Positions 16,061-22,865 of a stretch of DNA of 24,296 nucleotides are shown here, one piece after another. The stretch is from Dehalococcoidia bacterium. GTDB taxonomy: Bacteria; Chloroflexota; Dehalococcoidia; SZUA-161. Positions within the stretch are counted from its first letter, which is position 1. Every line of letters begins with the position of its first letter. The position numbers were made by a program, and so were the translations under genes. A model generated the notes under the pieces. That model saw only the letters and a list, made by a program, of their open reading frames with translations. It had not been told where the DNA came from and did no database searches. The stretch is from the NCBI GenBank assembly GCA_014859215.1, contig JACUUS010000014.1, positions 1 through 24,296 on the forward strand. Direction: 5' to 3'.

Positions 16061-16339
16061 TTAGAGCGGTTCGGACACTTTCTGAGGTTTGTCCCTGCGG
16101 TCGTCTATGATTATTGTGCTCTGCACCCGTTTTGCGCCCTCGGCAAAACCGCTCTCGTGCATTCTTCTGACGACGTTCATCAGTTTGTCGAGTTCACCTT
16201 CAAGGACCGTACCCGCCGAGGTCACCTGGTAGGCCACATCCCTCTCTTTTTCCAAAACTTTCACCGCATCTGAAACGGGCTTGCGTATTGATGAAGATCC
16301 CGTGCCTATTGGAACGATGTTGACTTCTACAATGGCCAT
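16061..16339 (-). CDS. MTH1187-family thiamine-binding protein
   Basis: A 92-residue protein of the MTH1187/YkoF-like family (formerly DUF77), small ferredoxin-like-fold proteins that form tetramers and bind thiamine. The start MAIVEVNIVPIGTGSSSIR with its IGTG motif, the middle YQVTSAGTVLEGELD and the segment HESGFAEGAKRVQSTIIIDDR are characteristic. I chose ATG 16339 because the family begins there; the frame continues upstream only by running over the 3' end of the hsp20 gene in another frame. A G-rich stretch (GGGGGTG) serves as the Shine-Dalgarno. It follows hsp20 by 109 bp, and a long hairpin follows its stop. Its role in the cell is not settled even for the family. Confidence 0.88.
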   Translation of the reverse strand: MAIVEVNIVPIGTGSSSIRKPVSDAVKVLEKERDVAYQVTSAGTVLEGELDKLMNVVRRMHESGFAEGAKRVQSTIIIDDRRDKPQKVSEPL

Positions 16340-16448
16340 GTCTGCACCCCCGGTCTTGACTGACGATATCGCTGATGCTCTCGCCAGGAATCCCGCATCC
16401 TCCTGACTGGTCTCGAACCAGATAGGGAGGAACGCGCGTCCGGCTGCA

Positions 16449-16898
16449 TCACTTTGGTTTGATCTCGATTCTGCTCGGCATAGCCTCTTTGGCTTTGGGT
16501 ACCTGCAATTCAAGCACCCCGTTCTCGTAAACAGCTTCCGCCTTGTCAGCCTCCACCGTCGCCGGCAGGGTTATGGAGCGTGAGAAGCTGCCATAGAATG
16601 ATTCCGAGCAATAGTAGTTCTCCTCCTTCACTTCTTCTTTGGCCTTGCGCGAACCCCGGATTGTCAGGGTATCGCCGGTTACGGAGACATCTATGTCTTC
16701 CTTGTTCACACCTGGCAGCTCGGCGCGCACTACAAAGGCGCCGTCTTTCTCATAAATATCCATCGGCGGCACCCAGCCCGCTTCGACCGAAGGTAAGCGC
16801 CGCCAGGGCGCGCCAAGCTCCTCGAAGAGGCGGTCCAGTTCTTCTGATAGCGGCCTCCAGCGCCTCATACCACGTGGTCTCCATCTCTCCAGTGTCAT
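16449..16898 (-). CDS. Small heat-shock protein (Hsp20 / alpha-crystallin family)
   Basis: A 149-residue small heat-shock protein, an ATP-independent holdase that forms large oligomers and prevents aggregation. The Arg/Trp-rich N-terminal arm (ERWRPRGMRRWRPLSEELD) is followed by the alpha-crystallin domain (about 43-135): PPMDIYEKDGAFVVRAELPG, ESFYGSFSRSITLP and AVYENGVLELQVPK with the conserved A-x-x-x-N-G-V-L motif. The C-terminal tail ends RIEIKPK, a variant of the IxI oligomerisation motif. I chose ATG 16898 because AAGGAGGAG lies just upstream (16906-16914) and the family N-terminus begins there. A promoter lies about 90 bp upstream, and the thiamine-binding gene follows. Confidence 0.95.
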   Translation of the reverse strand: MTLERWRPRGMRRWRPLSEELDRLFEELGAPWRRLPSVEAGWVPPMDIYEKDGAFVVRAELPGVNKEDIDVSVTGDTLTIRGSRKAKEEVKEENYYCSESFYGSFSRSITLPATVEADKAEAVYENGVLELQVPKAKEAMPSRIEIKPK

Positions 16899-16985
16899 GG
16901 TCTTCTCCTCCTTTCTCTGGTTCCGGCTCTCATTTCCCGTCACGAGCGTACCGGAACGGCTCGATGTAATCCTGAAACGCACAAA

Positions 16986-17015
16986 AGTATAACAATGTCG
17001 GAGTTGAAAAGTCAT
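16986..17015 (-). promoter_or_regulatory. Candidate sigma-70-type promoter of hsp20
   Basis: On the minus strand ATGACT (17010-17015) and TATACT (16986-16991) are spaced by 18 bp in an AT-rich stretch, giving a leader of about 80 nt before the ATG at 16898. The -10 matches at five of six positions and the -35 at four. I see no convincing sigma-32 box or CIRCE inverted repeat, so heat control is not evident from sequence. Confidence 0.45.
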
Positions 17016-17073
17016 AAAAGAAGAGGGGAAAACATTAAGAAATTATGACATCGTGTGGGAGAGTGAGGACTGA

Positions 17074-17097
17074 GATTCAGATTCAGACTCAGATTAA
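17074..17097 (+). repeat. Four-copy 6-bp tandem repeat (GATTCA)
   Basis: Four head-to-tail copies of GATTCA, two of them with one substitution (GACTCA, GATTAA). It lies in noncoding DNA upstream of hsp20 and next to a G-rich block. Slippage-prone short repeats like this can vary in copy number; no function is evident. Confidence 0.7.
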
Positions 17098-17100
17098 TGC

Positions 17101-17167
17101 GGGGGTGTTGGGGGGTTGGCCGTCTGGGGCCGGGCCGGGTGGGGCAAATGTGCGGCGGGCCGCCGCA
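17101..17167 (+). repeat. G-run block with G-quadruplex potential and adjoining palindrome
   Basis: Six G-runs of 3-6 bases lie at 17101-17105, 17110-17115, 17126-17129, 17132-17134, 17137-17139 and 17141-17144. The last four have loops of 2, 2 and 1 bases, meeting the classical quadruplex rule on the plus strand. Immediately after is a near-perfect palindrome, TGCGGCGG-g-CCGCCGCA (17151-17167). The block lies in the gap between the 5S rRNA gene and hsp20. Confidence 0.65.
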
Positions 17168-17194
17168 GGGGCCGGAGCCGGGCCACGCACAGGA

Positions 17195-17332
17195 CAGGTT
17201 CCCCAACCTGCCAAACGTGAACAGGTCGGGTTGGAAGAGTCTGTCTCATAAATCCTTCGTCTGAAGCTGGAGTGTTGTCCGTGCCAGCTGCGGAGTGCTC
17301 AGTTTTGCGACTAAGCTCTGGAAACCCGACCT
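17195..17332. repeat. Inverted repeats downstream of the 5S gene
   Basis: CAGGTT-cccc-AACCTG (17195-17210) has the same stem as the hairpin at 627-641. Nearby AGGTCGGGTT (17223-17232) is the exact reverse complement of AACCCGACCT (17323-17332), so the 90 bp between them could form a loop. These could end or process the 5S transcript, or belong to a dispersed repeat family. No protein-coding gene is evident in this gap (17016-17356). Confidence 0.5.
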
Positions 17333-17356
17333 CCCGGTTGGTTGTGGGTACGAACA

Positions 17357-17478
17357 GGGCCCGGCGGTGACCTATTTTCCCAAAGAGTTGCCCCTTCAGT
17401 ATCGTCGGCGCTGAGGCGTTTCACTTCCGTGTTCGGGATGGGAACGGGTGGGTCCGCCTCGCCAGAACCGCCGAGCCC
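17357..17478 (-). rRNA. rrf: 5S ribosomal RNA
   Basis: The minus strand carries the conserved 5S core: CCCATCCCGAACACGG, then GAAGTGAAACGCCTCAGCGC and the 3' GGTCACCGCC. The ends pair as helix I: GGGCTCGGCGGT (17467-17478) with ACCGCCGGGCCC (17357-17368), 12 bp including one G.U pair. This gives about 122 nt; the mature ends may be a few bases inside. No 23S or 16S sequence lies upstream: the next gene on that side is a sensor kinase ending at 17626. The gene therefore stands alone, with its own promoter presumably in 17479-17625, where a CAACGG/CCGTTG hairpin (17520-17537) and two CGTACT copies lie. Identity is firm, ends approximate. Confidence 0.93.
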
Positions 17479-17625
17479 ACACGCGCAAACGTGCTCAAAA
17501 CGTACTTGTTATCGTACTGCAACGGGGAATGCCGTTGAATACGTATGCACAGATATTGATGTACGAATTTCCCCCTATTTCCTGGAACGGAGGATGAGAG
17601 TGAGAATGAGGTCCGGTGGCTGGAC

Positions 17626-19074
17626 TTATCCTGGCAGCTCTATGGTTATGCTCGTTCCGCTGCCGGGCTGCGACTTGATAGTGAGTGTTCCTCCTACAGA
17701 GAGCGCCCGTTCCTGCATCGCTACCAGTCCCAGCTTGCCGTCTCTTACCAGGTCGCTGATTGTCCCTGGGAGATTGGACCCCTTCCCGTTATCGCTGACT
17801 GTTACCCGCGTCACGCCGGCATCGAACTCGACCTTTATTTCGGCCTCCACAGCCTGAGAATGCCGCTGAACATTCCTCAGCGCTTCCTCGGCGATGCGAT
17901 AGAGCACCAGCTCCGCCTCTTCCGAAAGCCTGCGGGGCTTTCCCACGAGGTTGACGGTGGTCATTATCTGCGAGCTGTCCGACAGATCGGAAGCCAGCCA
18001 TTCAAGGGCGGGCAGCAATCCTAGATGGTCCAGGGAAGTGGGACGAAGGTCCCGGCCCAGTCGGCGCATCTCGTCCATAATGGAGTTGGTCTGCTCCCAT
18101 ATCTGTTTCAGTCGCTCACGGCTTTCACCCGTAAGGTCCTTGCCGCTGGAGGCGAGTATATCCAGCTGGCGGGAGATCACGACCAGCGCCTGGATGGTGT
18201 CGTCGTGGAGTTCCCTGGAGATGCGTTTCCGTTCCTCTTCCTGCGCGCGGGTAGCCTGCTGCGTATAGAAACGGAGGTTGTCCTGCAGCCTTTTCTGCTC
18301 CGTCACATCCCTGGCTATGTGCTGGAAGGCGACGGGCCGGCCGCTTTCGAATACGAGACTGGTCACGAGCTGGATGATCGCTACGCTGCCATCCTTCCTG
18401 GTTAACTGCTGTTCATACGGCTGTTCGACCGGCTCGCGCGCAAGCAGCTTTGCCCGTACCTGGCTTGCCATGTGGAGACTTTCCTCGGAAAGGAAGGTCC
18501 GCACATTCATACGTGGGAGCTCCTTCACGCTGTAACCGGTGAGCTTCTCCGAAGACAGGTTGGCCGCCGTAATATTGCCGTCCAGATCATGAAGCCATAT
18601 AGCGTCAAGAGCATTCTCGTATATGCTGCGGTACCTCTCCTCCGACTGCCTGAGTTTTCCCTGCGTGGCCTCAAGCTGGGTCCGCCGTTCTCGTTCCGAG
18701 CGCAAGGCAGCGAATGTCAGGGCAAGGACGTTGCCGACTACGTAGACCGCGGCGACCTCCAGGGAATTGCCCAGGGGCGCCGTCGAAGCGGCGGCATGAG
18801 GAAGCATGAGGCCGACCGCTACCAGCGAGGTTGTTATCGCTCCCGTACGGCCGAAGAACAGGCCTCCCCAGACAATCGGAGCAAGGAACAGGATCCGCTC
18901 GAACGAATCTCGATCGAGACCCAGAGCGCTGTAAAGGCGCGATATGAAGTCAGGATGCTCCAGTGCGGTCACGTAATGAGGTATGCTGATGAGGGCAAGC
19001 GAGATTACGATCAGCCAGAAGCTGGGCTTGCGAAAAAGGCCCATGAGGGGATGGATTCTCAATCGCTCTGTCAT
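17626..19074 (-). CDS. Membrane-bound PAS sensor histidine kinase (HisKA_3, NarL-type)
   Basis: A 482-residue kinase with an N-terminal membrane region of about four helices (roughly 17-36, 58-74, 78-93 and 105-123) and little periplasmic sequence, then one PAS domain (about 140-262). HisKA_3 follows with phosphoacceptor His290 in RISRELHDDTIQAL, and then HATPase_c (SDNGKG at about 427-432). It belongs to the same HisKA_3 class as the kinases at 10112-12454 and 20694-22865, but with membrane sensing. No response regulator is adjacent; it probably signals to one encoded elsewhere. ATG 19074 is used although no clear Shine-Dalgarno is present; Met11 is an alternative. A divergent promoter region lies upstream and the 5S gene downstream. 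Confidence 0.92.
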   Translation of the reverse strand: MTERLRIHPLMGLFRKPSFWLIVISLALISIPHYVTALEHPDFISRLYSALGLDRDSFERILFLAPIVWGGLFFGRTGAITTSLVAVGLMLPHAAASTAPLGNSLEVAAVYVVGNVLALTFAALRSERERRTQLEATQGKLRQSEERYRSIYENALDAIWLHDLDGNITAANLSSEKLTGYSVKELPRMNVRTFLSEESLHMASQVRAKLLAREPVEQPYEQQLTRKDGSVAIIQLVTSLVFESGRPVAFQHIARDVTEQKRLQDNLRFYTQQATRAQEEERKRISRELHDDTIQALVVISRQLDILASSGKDLTGESRERLKQIWEQTNSIMDEMRRLGRDLRPTSLDHLGLLPALEWLASDLSDSSQIMTTVNLVGKPRRLSEEAELVLYRIAEEALRNVQRHSQAVEAEIKVEFDAGVTRVTVSDNGKGSNLPGTISDLVRDGKLGLVAMQERALSVGGTLTIKSQPGSGTSITIELPG

Positions 19075-19106
19075 GCGCTGTGTAACCGGGAATCAGGAAT
19101 GCCTAT

Positions 19107-19135
19107 ATGCTACTCCTGAATAGTCTCCAGGTCAA
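19107..19135 (-). promoter_or_regulatory. Candidate promoter of the membrane kinase
   Basis: On the minus strand TTGACC (19130-19135) and TAGCAT (19107-19112) are spaced by 17 bp, a good -35 with a moderate -10. The start codon at 19074 would lie about 27 nt from the transcript start. It shares the 223-bp divergent region with the plus-strand promoter at 19239-19267. Confidence 0.5.
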
Positions 19136-19238
19136 CGGCAATCAGCGGAATCTCCCGCTCGAGCCTCGATTAGTACTCCGATCAGTTTACTGAAGAATAA
19201 CAAATATATAACACGTGTCCAAATCGGCCCGGAGGGCA

Positions 19239-19267
19239 TTGAAAAGCCCCGCTGGATGGTCTAGATT
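19239..19267 (+). promoter_or_regulatory. Candidate promoter of the DoxX-thioredoxin gene
   Basis: TTGAAA (19239-19244) and TAGATT (19262-19267) are spaced by exactly 17 bp, five and four matches to the sigma-70 hexamers. The ATG at 19298 lies about 24 nt downstream of the expected transcript start, leaving room for the weak GAGAG ribosome-binding site. Confidence 0.5.
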
Positions 19268-19297
19268 ATATCGAGAGGGTCGCAAGAGAGTTGCACC

Positions 19298-20263
19298 ATG
19301 CTTGAGCGCGCGGTGGTTGGGCGGTGGCCGATACTCCTTTTGCGGCTGGTCCTTGGCGGCATTTTCATCGGGGCGAGCATCGGCAAGCTCCAGGACCAGG
19401 CCGGATTCATCAATGCCGTCACGGGCTACGGTATCCTCCCCCAGAGCCTTGCCAATGCCTACGGTCTGGCTCTTCCCTGGGCAGAGCTTTTTATCGGCTG
19501 CTGTCTTGTTCTCGGGGTCTTCACCACGCTTGCCGCCGCCCTGGGGTTCTCCGCTGCCGTGAGTTTCGGGGTAGCGAACATATATGCTCTGGCCGGGCCG
19601 GGTGGCGACAGCTGCGGGTGCTTCGGGGAAATGCTGCCCATGAGCTATCCGGTTGCGCTGGCGGTCGATATCTTCATGCTTGGTGCAGCCCTACTGCTTA
19701 TACTCCACAGGGATAAGGCTGCGTTTCTGAGCCTTGGAAAGCGCATCTCATGTATCGGCCTTGCCTGCCGCGCGGACTTCTGCCGGATGTTCGATATGGG
19801 GACGAAGTTCGCCCTGCTGGCTGTTCTTGTGATCGGAGTGGGCCTTCCGCTTGCCAGAAGTGAAGAGAGCCCTATCTTTCAGCGGATGGATGAGTCGCTT
19901 CGGCGCAGTATCCCGGTCGTACTCGTCTTCTATCTTGACGAATGCAGTCTGTGCAAAGAACAGAAGCCCGTTATCGCGCAATTGAAGCAGGACCTCGGCG
20001 CCAAAGTCACTTTTCTGGATGTCAACTACGCATCCGAATCGGACGTGGTGTTGACCTTCAATGTCAGGAGAATACCTACTGTCATCGTGATTAACTGCAA
20101 GCAGCATGACGAGTACATAGTCTACGAAGAGTACCGGGGCTTCACGGACTATGAGGTGCTTAGAGGGTGCCTGGACGGTATTCCACAACTGCGTGGTGGA
20201 CCTGCTGTGCCCGGTCCTGCGCCGGCGTTACTCTGCGGGGCAAAGGCTTGTGTCCAGGCATAA
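19298..20263 (+). CDS. DoxX/MauE-like membrane protein fused to a thioredoxin-fold domain
   Basis: A 321-residue fusion. The N-terminal half is a four-helix DoxX/MauE-type membrane domain (helices about 10-30, 55-75, 80-98 and 116-136) with the redox motif CGCFG (Cys106, Cys108) typical of MauE-like proteins. A fifth helix (about 168-186) leads to a thioredoxin-fold domain (about 190-295) with CSLC (Cys216, Cys219) and the cis-proline in RRIPTVIV (Pro260). With five helices the thioredoxin domain should lie on the opposite side from the N-terminus, most plausibly outside the membrane. It probably passes electrons or disulfides across the membrane, as in MauE, DsbD/ScsB and VKOR-type systems; the substrate is unknown. 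It appears to be monocistronic. Additional cysteines (152, 157, 162, and 313/318 in the tail) may also be redox-active. Confidence 0.88.
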   Translation: MLERAVVGRWPILLLRLVLGGIFIGASIGKLQDQAGFINAVTGYGILPQSLANAYGLALPWAELFIGCCLVLGVFTTLAAALGFSAAVSFGVANIYALAGPGGDSCGCFGEMLPMSYPVALAVDIFMLGAALLLILHRDKAAFLSLGKRISCIGLACRADFCRMFDMGTKFALLAVLVIGVGLPLARSEESPIFQRMDESLRRSIPVVLVFYLDECSLCKEQKPVIAQLKQDLGAKVTFLDVNYASESDVVLTFNVRRIPTVIVINCKQHDEYIVYEEYRGFTDYEVLRGCLDGIPQLRGGPAVPGPAPALLCGAKACVQA

Positions 20264-20293
20264 AATAGGTACTGCTGCGGATAAATAGGTACT
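20263..20293 (+). repeat. Direct repeat AAATAGGTACT, 20-bp period
   Basis: AAATAGGTACT occurs at 20263-20273 (starting in the stop codon of the DoxX fusion) and again at 20283-20293. The 20-bp period places both on nearly the same helix face. The core resembles the GTACTT-type sites at 9412-9422 and 17501-17506. It could be a paired regulator site, perhaps for the downstream kinase operon, although it lies about 130 bp upstream of the promoter there. Confidence 0.5.
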
Positions 20294-20421
20294 TACTGGC
20301 CAAACGGGTATTTTTTTCTGCTTCCCCGGCCCTTCCCGCGGTCCTGACAAAACTTGAATCCGAAGGTGAAGCCCGCTTGCCGCTGCCTGCTCCCGTCTTA
20401 CCTTACTATCCTATACTGAAC

Positions 20422-20449
20422 TTGACATTATCTCCACGTGGTCTAAAAT
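20422..20449 (+). promoter_or_regulatory. Strong sigma-70-type promoter of the kinase/regulator operon
   Basis: A perfect TTGACA (20422-20427) and TAAAAT (20444-20449, five of six) are separated by 16 bp in a relatively AT-rich part of the 289-bp gap (20264-20552). It is the best promoter match in the window. The transcript would start near 20456 and run through the KaiC-like remnant (20553) into the kinase and regulator genes. The rest of the gap holds the direct repeat at 20263-20293 and a run of seven T (20311-20317); no gene is seen. Confidence 0.65.
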
Positions 20450-20552
20450 CACAATTCCCAAGGGTTTCATAAGCATATCGCTAACGAGCCGATATAAGGA
20501 CAACGAGGAATACAGTAGTCGCTATCTTCTCGTAATTTCGCCGGGAGGCCAC

Positions 20553-20639
20553 ATGAGCCACAATGGAAGAAGAGCACTGCAAAAGATACCGACGGTGATC
20601 CCCGGTCTGGACGACGTCCTCGGGGAAGTGCTTGGATGA
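20553..20639 (+). pseudogene. 28-codon remnant resembling the KaiC/RadA N-terminus
   Basis: An ATG with GGGAGG just upstream (20543-20548, only four bases away) opens a 28-residue frame ending in TGA (20637-20639). Its LQKIPTVIPGLDDVLG closely matches the start of KaiC-family RecA-like ATPases (typically I-x-TGIPGLDELLGGGLP), but the frame stops before the Walker A region. No KaiC-like sequence follows in any plus frame. It is best read as the leftover 5' end of a deleted kaiC-like gene that still has its promoter and ribosome-binding site. It may now act as a short leader peptide for the genes downstream. The match is short, so confidence is moderate. Confidence 0.5.
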
Positions 20640-20713
20640 TACTCGGCAGCCTGAATGATACGGAGAAAGTAGCGGCTGCGCTGCGCCTGAAGGATGAGTA
20701 CGAACGGTTGTAG
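20636..20713 (+). CDS. Possible 25-codon coupled small ORF
   Basis: An ATG overlaps the TGA of the KaiC-like remnant as ATGA, and the frame runs 25 codons to TAG (MILGSLNDTEKVAAALRLKD...). It overlaps the start of the kinase gene by 20 bp in another frame. The helical, charged sequence looks like part of a signalling-protein coiled coil, so it may be debris from the same rearrangement or serve to couple translation into the kinase gene. No family can be named. Confidence 0.3.
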   Translation: MILGSLNDTEKVAAALRLKDEYERL

Positions 20714-22865
20714 ACTGGGTCCCGAGGACATGGAAGCGAAGCTCGCTGAGCTCGAGAACGCTGTCGAGGCCCTGCGCAGAGAGGATGTGGACGCTGTTGT
20801 AGGGGCTGAACATGTCCTTCTCCTGCGCGCCAAGGAGGCCGATGAACACCTCAATGCGCACTCCGACCATCTTGACAGGCTTGTCAAGGACCGCACCTCT
20901 CAACTGATCAAGACGAACACTGAGCTTGAGTTGCAGCTTGCCTGGAACAAGGGCATTGAGTGGGAGCAGGACAGGCTCAGGCGCGCTCTCGGGACCATAA
21001 TGAAATGCAGCGAAGCCCTGTTGCGCGCGAGTAGCGAACCGGAATACCTGCAAGAAATCTGCCGGATTGTGACCGATGAGAGCGGGTATTCCAGCTGCTG
21101 GGTCGGTATTGTCCTCGATGAGGATCGTGATTCTCTGCCATGGGCGCATGATGGTGATGGCTGCCTCAAAGTGCTGCGGGCTGGCTTGTGGGAGAAGAGA
21201 CGGGACCCGGCCAGCATAGCCCTGCAAACAGGAAGGCCGTACCTGGCAAGAAACTTCCCGCCGGAAGGTGAAAGCCTGCCCCCGGAGAACGTCAGTGGCT
21301 CTGCATCGTGTCTGGCGCTCCCCCTGGTCATCGAGGAACGCGCATATGGCGTGCTGAACATCTGCGCTGAACCGGATGCATTCAAAGAGGATGAGTTCAG
21401 ATTGTTGACCAGGCTGGGTGCGGAAATCTCGTACGGTGTTGCGGTGCTCCGGACGCAGGCCCAGCGTGACAGAGCTGAGAAGGCCCTTTACGCGAGCGAG
21501 AGAAGGTACAAGGACCTGGCCGATAGCATCAGCGATGTGTTCTTCGCCCTGGATGAAGATCTCAGGTATATATACTGGAACAGGGCAAGCGAGAAGCTGA
21601 CAGGGATCCGGGCGGAGGATGCTCTGGGCAAGAGCCTGCTTGAAGTGGCCCCCGACCAAGAAGGGGAGGACCGCTACTATGAGAGAATGTTCCGCCAGGT
21701 GATTTCGACCAGGGAGCCGGTCTACGCGGTTATCCCTTTCCGGGACCACTTCCTTGAGACGAGTGTTTATCCAGCCGAATACGGAGTATCAGTGTTCATC
21801 AAGGACATTACAGAGCGAGTCTTGAGGGAACGAAGGCTGCGTCGGAGCGAGGCCAGGCTTATTGAGGCACAGCACATCGCCCAGGTCGGCGGCTGGGAAA
21901 TGGATTTGTCTACCCGGCGCATAACCGGATCTGACGAGATATTGCGAATTTGCGGAGTTGAGCCGTCGGAGTTCGGAGGGACATGCGAGGCTGCTCTTGA
22001 CCTGGTGCACCCGGAGGACCGGATGCGCGTCGATGAAGCGATTGACGATGCGGCGGAGGGCAAAGGGCCTCTGGACATCGAACACAGGATCGTCACCCCC
22101 GACGGGTCCGTGAATACAGTCCGTCTTCGGGCGCAGCTCTTGCATGAGCTGGACGGCAGAATGAGGCTTGCCGGCACAATGGTCGATATGACAGGAACAA
22201 AAAGGCTTGAGCATGAACTCCGAACCCTCACCCGGCGCCTTGTCGAGGTACAGGAAAACGAGAGGCGCTTCGTGGCGCGCGAACTGCACGACCAGACCGG
22301 GCAATCGCTCACCTACCTCAGCCTTCTGGTAGACAGGGCGGCGCGAGTCCCTCCCGAACGCATAGGCGCGGTCCTTGGTGAGGCCAAGACCATGATCAAC
22401 GAATTGATGTCGCAGATCCGCAACCTTTCCCTCAGACTGCGCCCTGCCATGCTCGACGATCTGGGGTTGGTTGTGGCCCTGAACTGGCTTTTCCAGCAGT
22501 ACATGTCGGATGCGGGCATCAGGGTGAACTTCCACTGCCCCGACATGGAGGAGAAACTGCGGCTCGATGTAAGCACAGCCGCTTACCGCATCATACAGGA
22601 AGCATTGACCAACGTGGCGCGACACGCCGGGGTCGACGAAGTAGACGTTTTCATTTCCATCGAAGATGACAGATTGCACCTTGCAGTAGCAGATCGGGGA
22701 ACCGGCTTCAGCCCTGATTCAGTTAAGGTCAGCGCCGGGTTGAGCGGCATGCGCGAACGGGCCAGGGCGGTGGATGGCAAGCTGACGGTTGAATCGGCGC
22801 CGGGAGCCGGGACACGGGTCGCTGCTGAATTACCTCTCCATAACCGTGAGGAAAACAATGAATGA
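20694..22865 (+). CDS. GAF-PAS-PAS sensor histidine kinase (HisKA_3, NarL-type)
   Basis: A 723-residue soluble kinase. The N-terminal KLAELENAVEALRREDVDAVVG segment resembles the short 'IRSGEVDALVV' element seen at the front of many PAS kinases. A coiled coil leads to a GAF domain (about 100-258) and two PAS domains (about 268-377 and 385-505). HisKA_3 follows with phosphoacceptor His532 in VARELHDQTGQSL, then HATPase_c (ADRGTGF). Its C-terminal 200 residues align closely with the kinase at 10112-12454 (RPAMLDDLGL, STAAYRI, QEALTNVARHA), so the two are paralogues. The start is uncertain: ATG 20694 has no well-spaced Shine-Dalgarno and ATG 20730 is an alternative. Its stop overlaps the response-regulator start by 8 bp. 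Confidence 0.93.
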   Translation: MSTNGCRLGPEDMEAKLAELENAVEALRREDVDAVVGAEHVLLLRAKEADEHLNAHSDHLDRLVKDRTSQLIKTNTELELQLAWNKGIEWEQDRLRRALGTIMKCSEALLRASSEPEYLQEICRIVTDESGYSSCWVGIVLDEDRDSLPWAHDGDGCLKVLRAGLWEKRRDPASIALQTGRPYLARNFPPEGESLPPENVSGSASCLALPLVIEERAYGVLNICAEPDAFKEDEFRLLTRLGAEISYGVAVLRTQAQRDRAEKALYASERRYKDLADSISDVFFALDEDLRYIYWNRASEKLTGIRAEDALGKSLLEVAPDQEGEDRYYERMFRQVISTREPVYAVIPFRDHFLETSVYPAEYGVSVFIKDITERVLRERRLRRSEARLIEAQHIAQVGGWEMDLSTRRITGSDEILRICGVEPSEFGGTCEAALDLVHPEDRMRVDEAIDDAAEGKGPLDIEHRIVTPDGSVNTVRLRAQLLHELDGRMRLAGTMVDMTGTKRLEHELRTLTRRLVEVQENERRFVARELHDQTGQSLTYLSLLVDRAARVPPERIGAVLGEAKTMINELMSQIRNLSLRLRPAMLDDLGLVVALNWLFQQYMSDAGIRVNFHCPDMEEKLRLDVSTAAYRIIQEALTNVARHAGVDEVDVFISIEDDRLHLAVADRGTGFSPDSVKVSAGLSGMRERARAVDGKLTVESAPGAGTRVAAELPLHNREENNE

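Noticed and set aside
15705..16064. 119-residue plus-strand open frame in the large gap
   Set aside because: No ribosome-binding site, no recognisable domain, and it runs through a strong hairpin; treated as noncoding.
16340..16513. N-terminal extension of the thiamine-binding protein
   Set aside because: The family starts at MAIVEVN; the extra residues come from reading through the hsp20 3' end in another frame.
17342..17857. Plus-strand open frame across the 5S region
   Set aside because: It runs antisense through the 5S rRNA gene and the 3' end of a kinase gene, so it is spurious.
20481..21749. 422-residue minus-strand open frame
   Set aside because: It is antisense to the GAF-PAS kinase and resembles nothing; the plus-strand product has clear domains.
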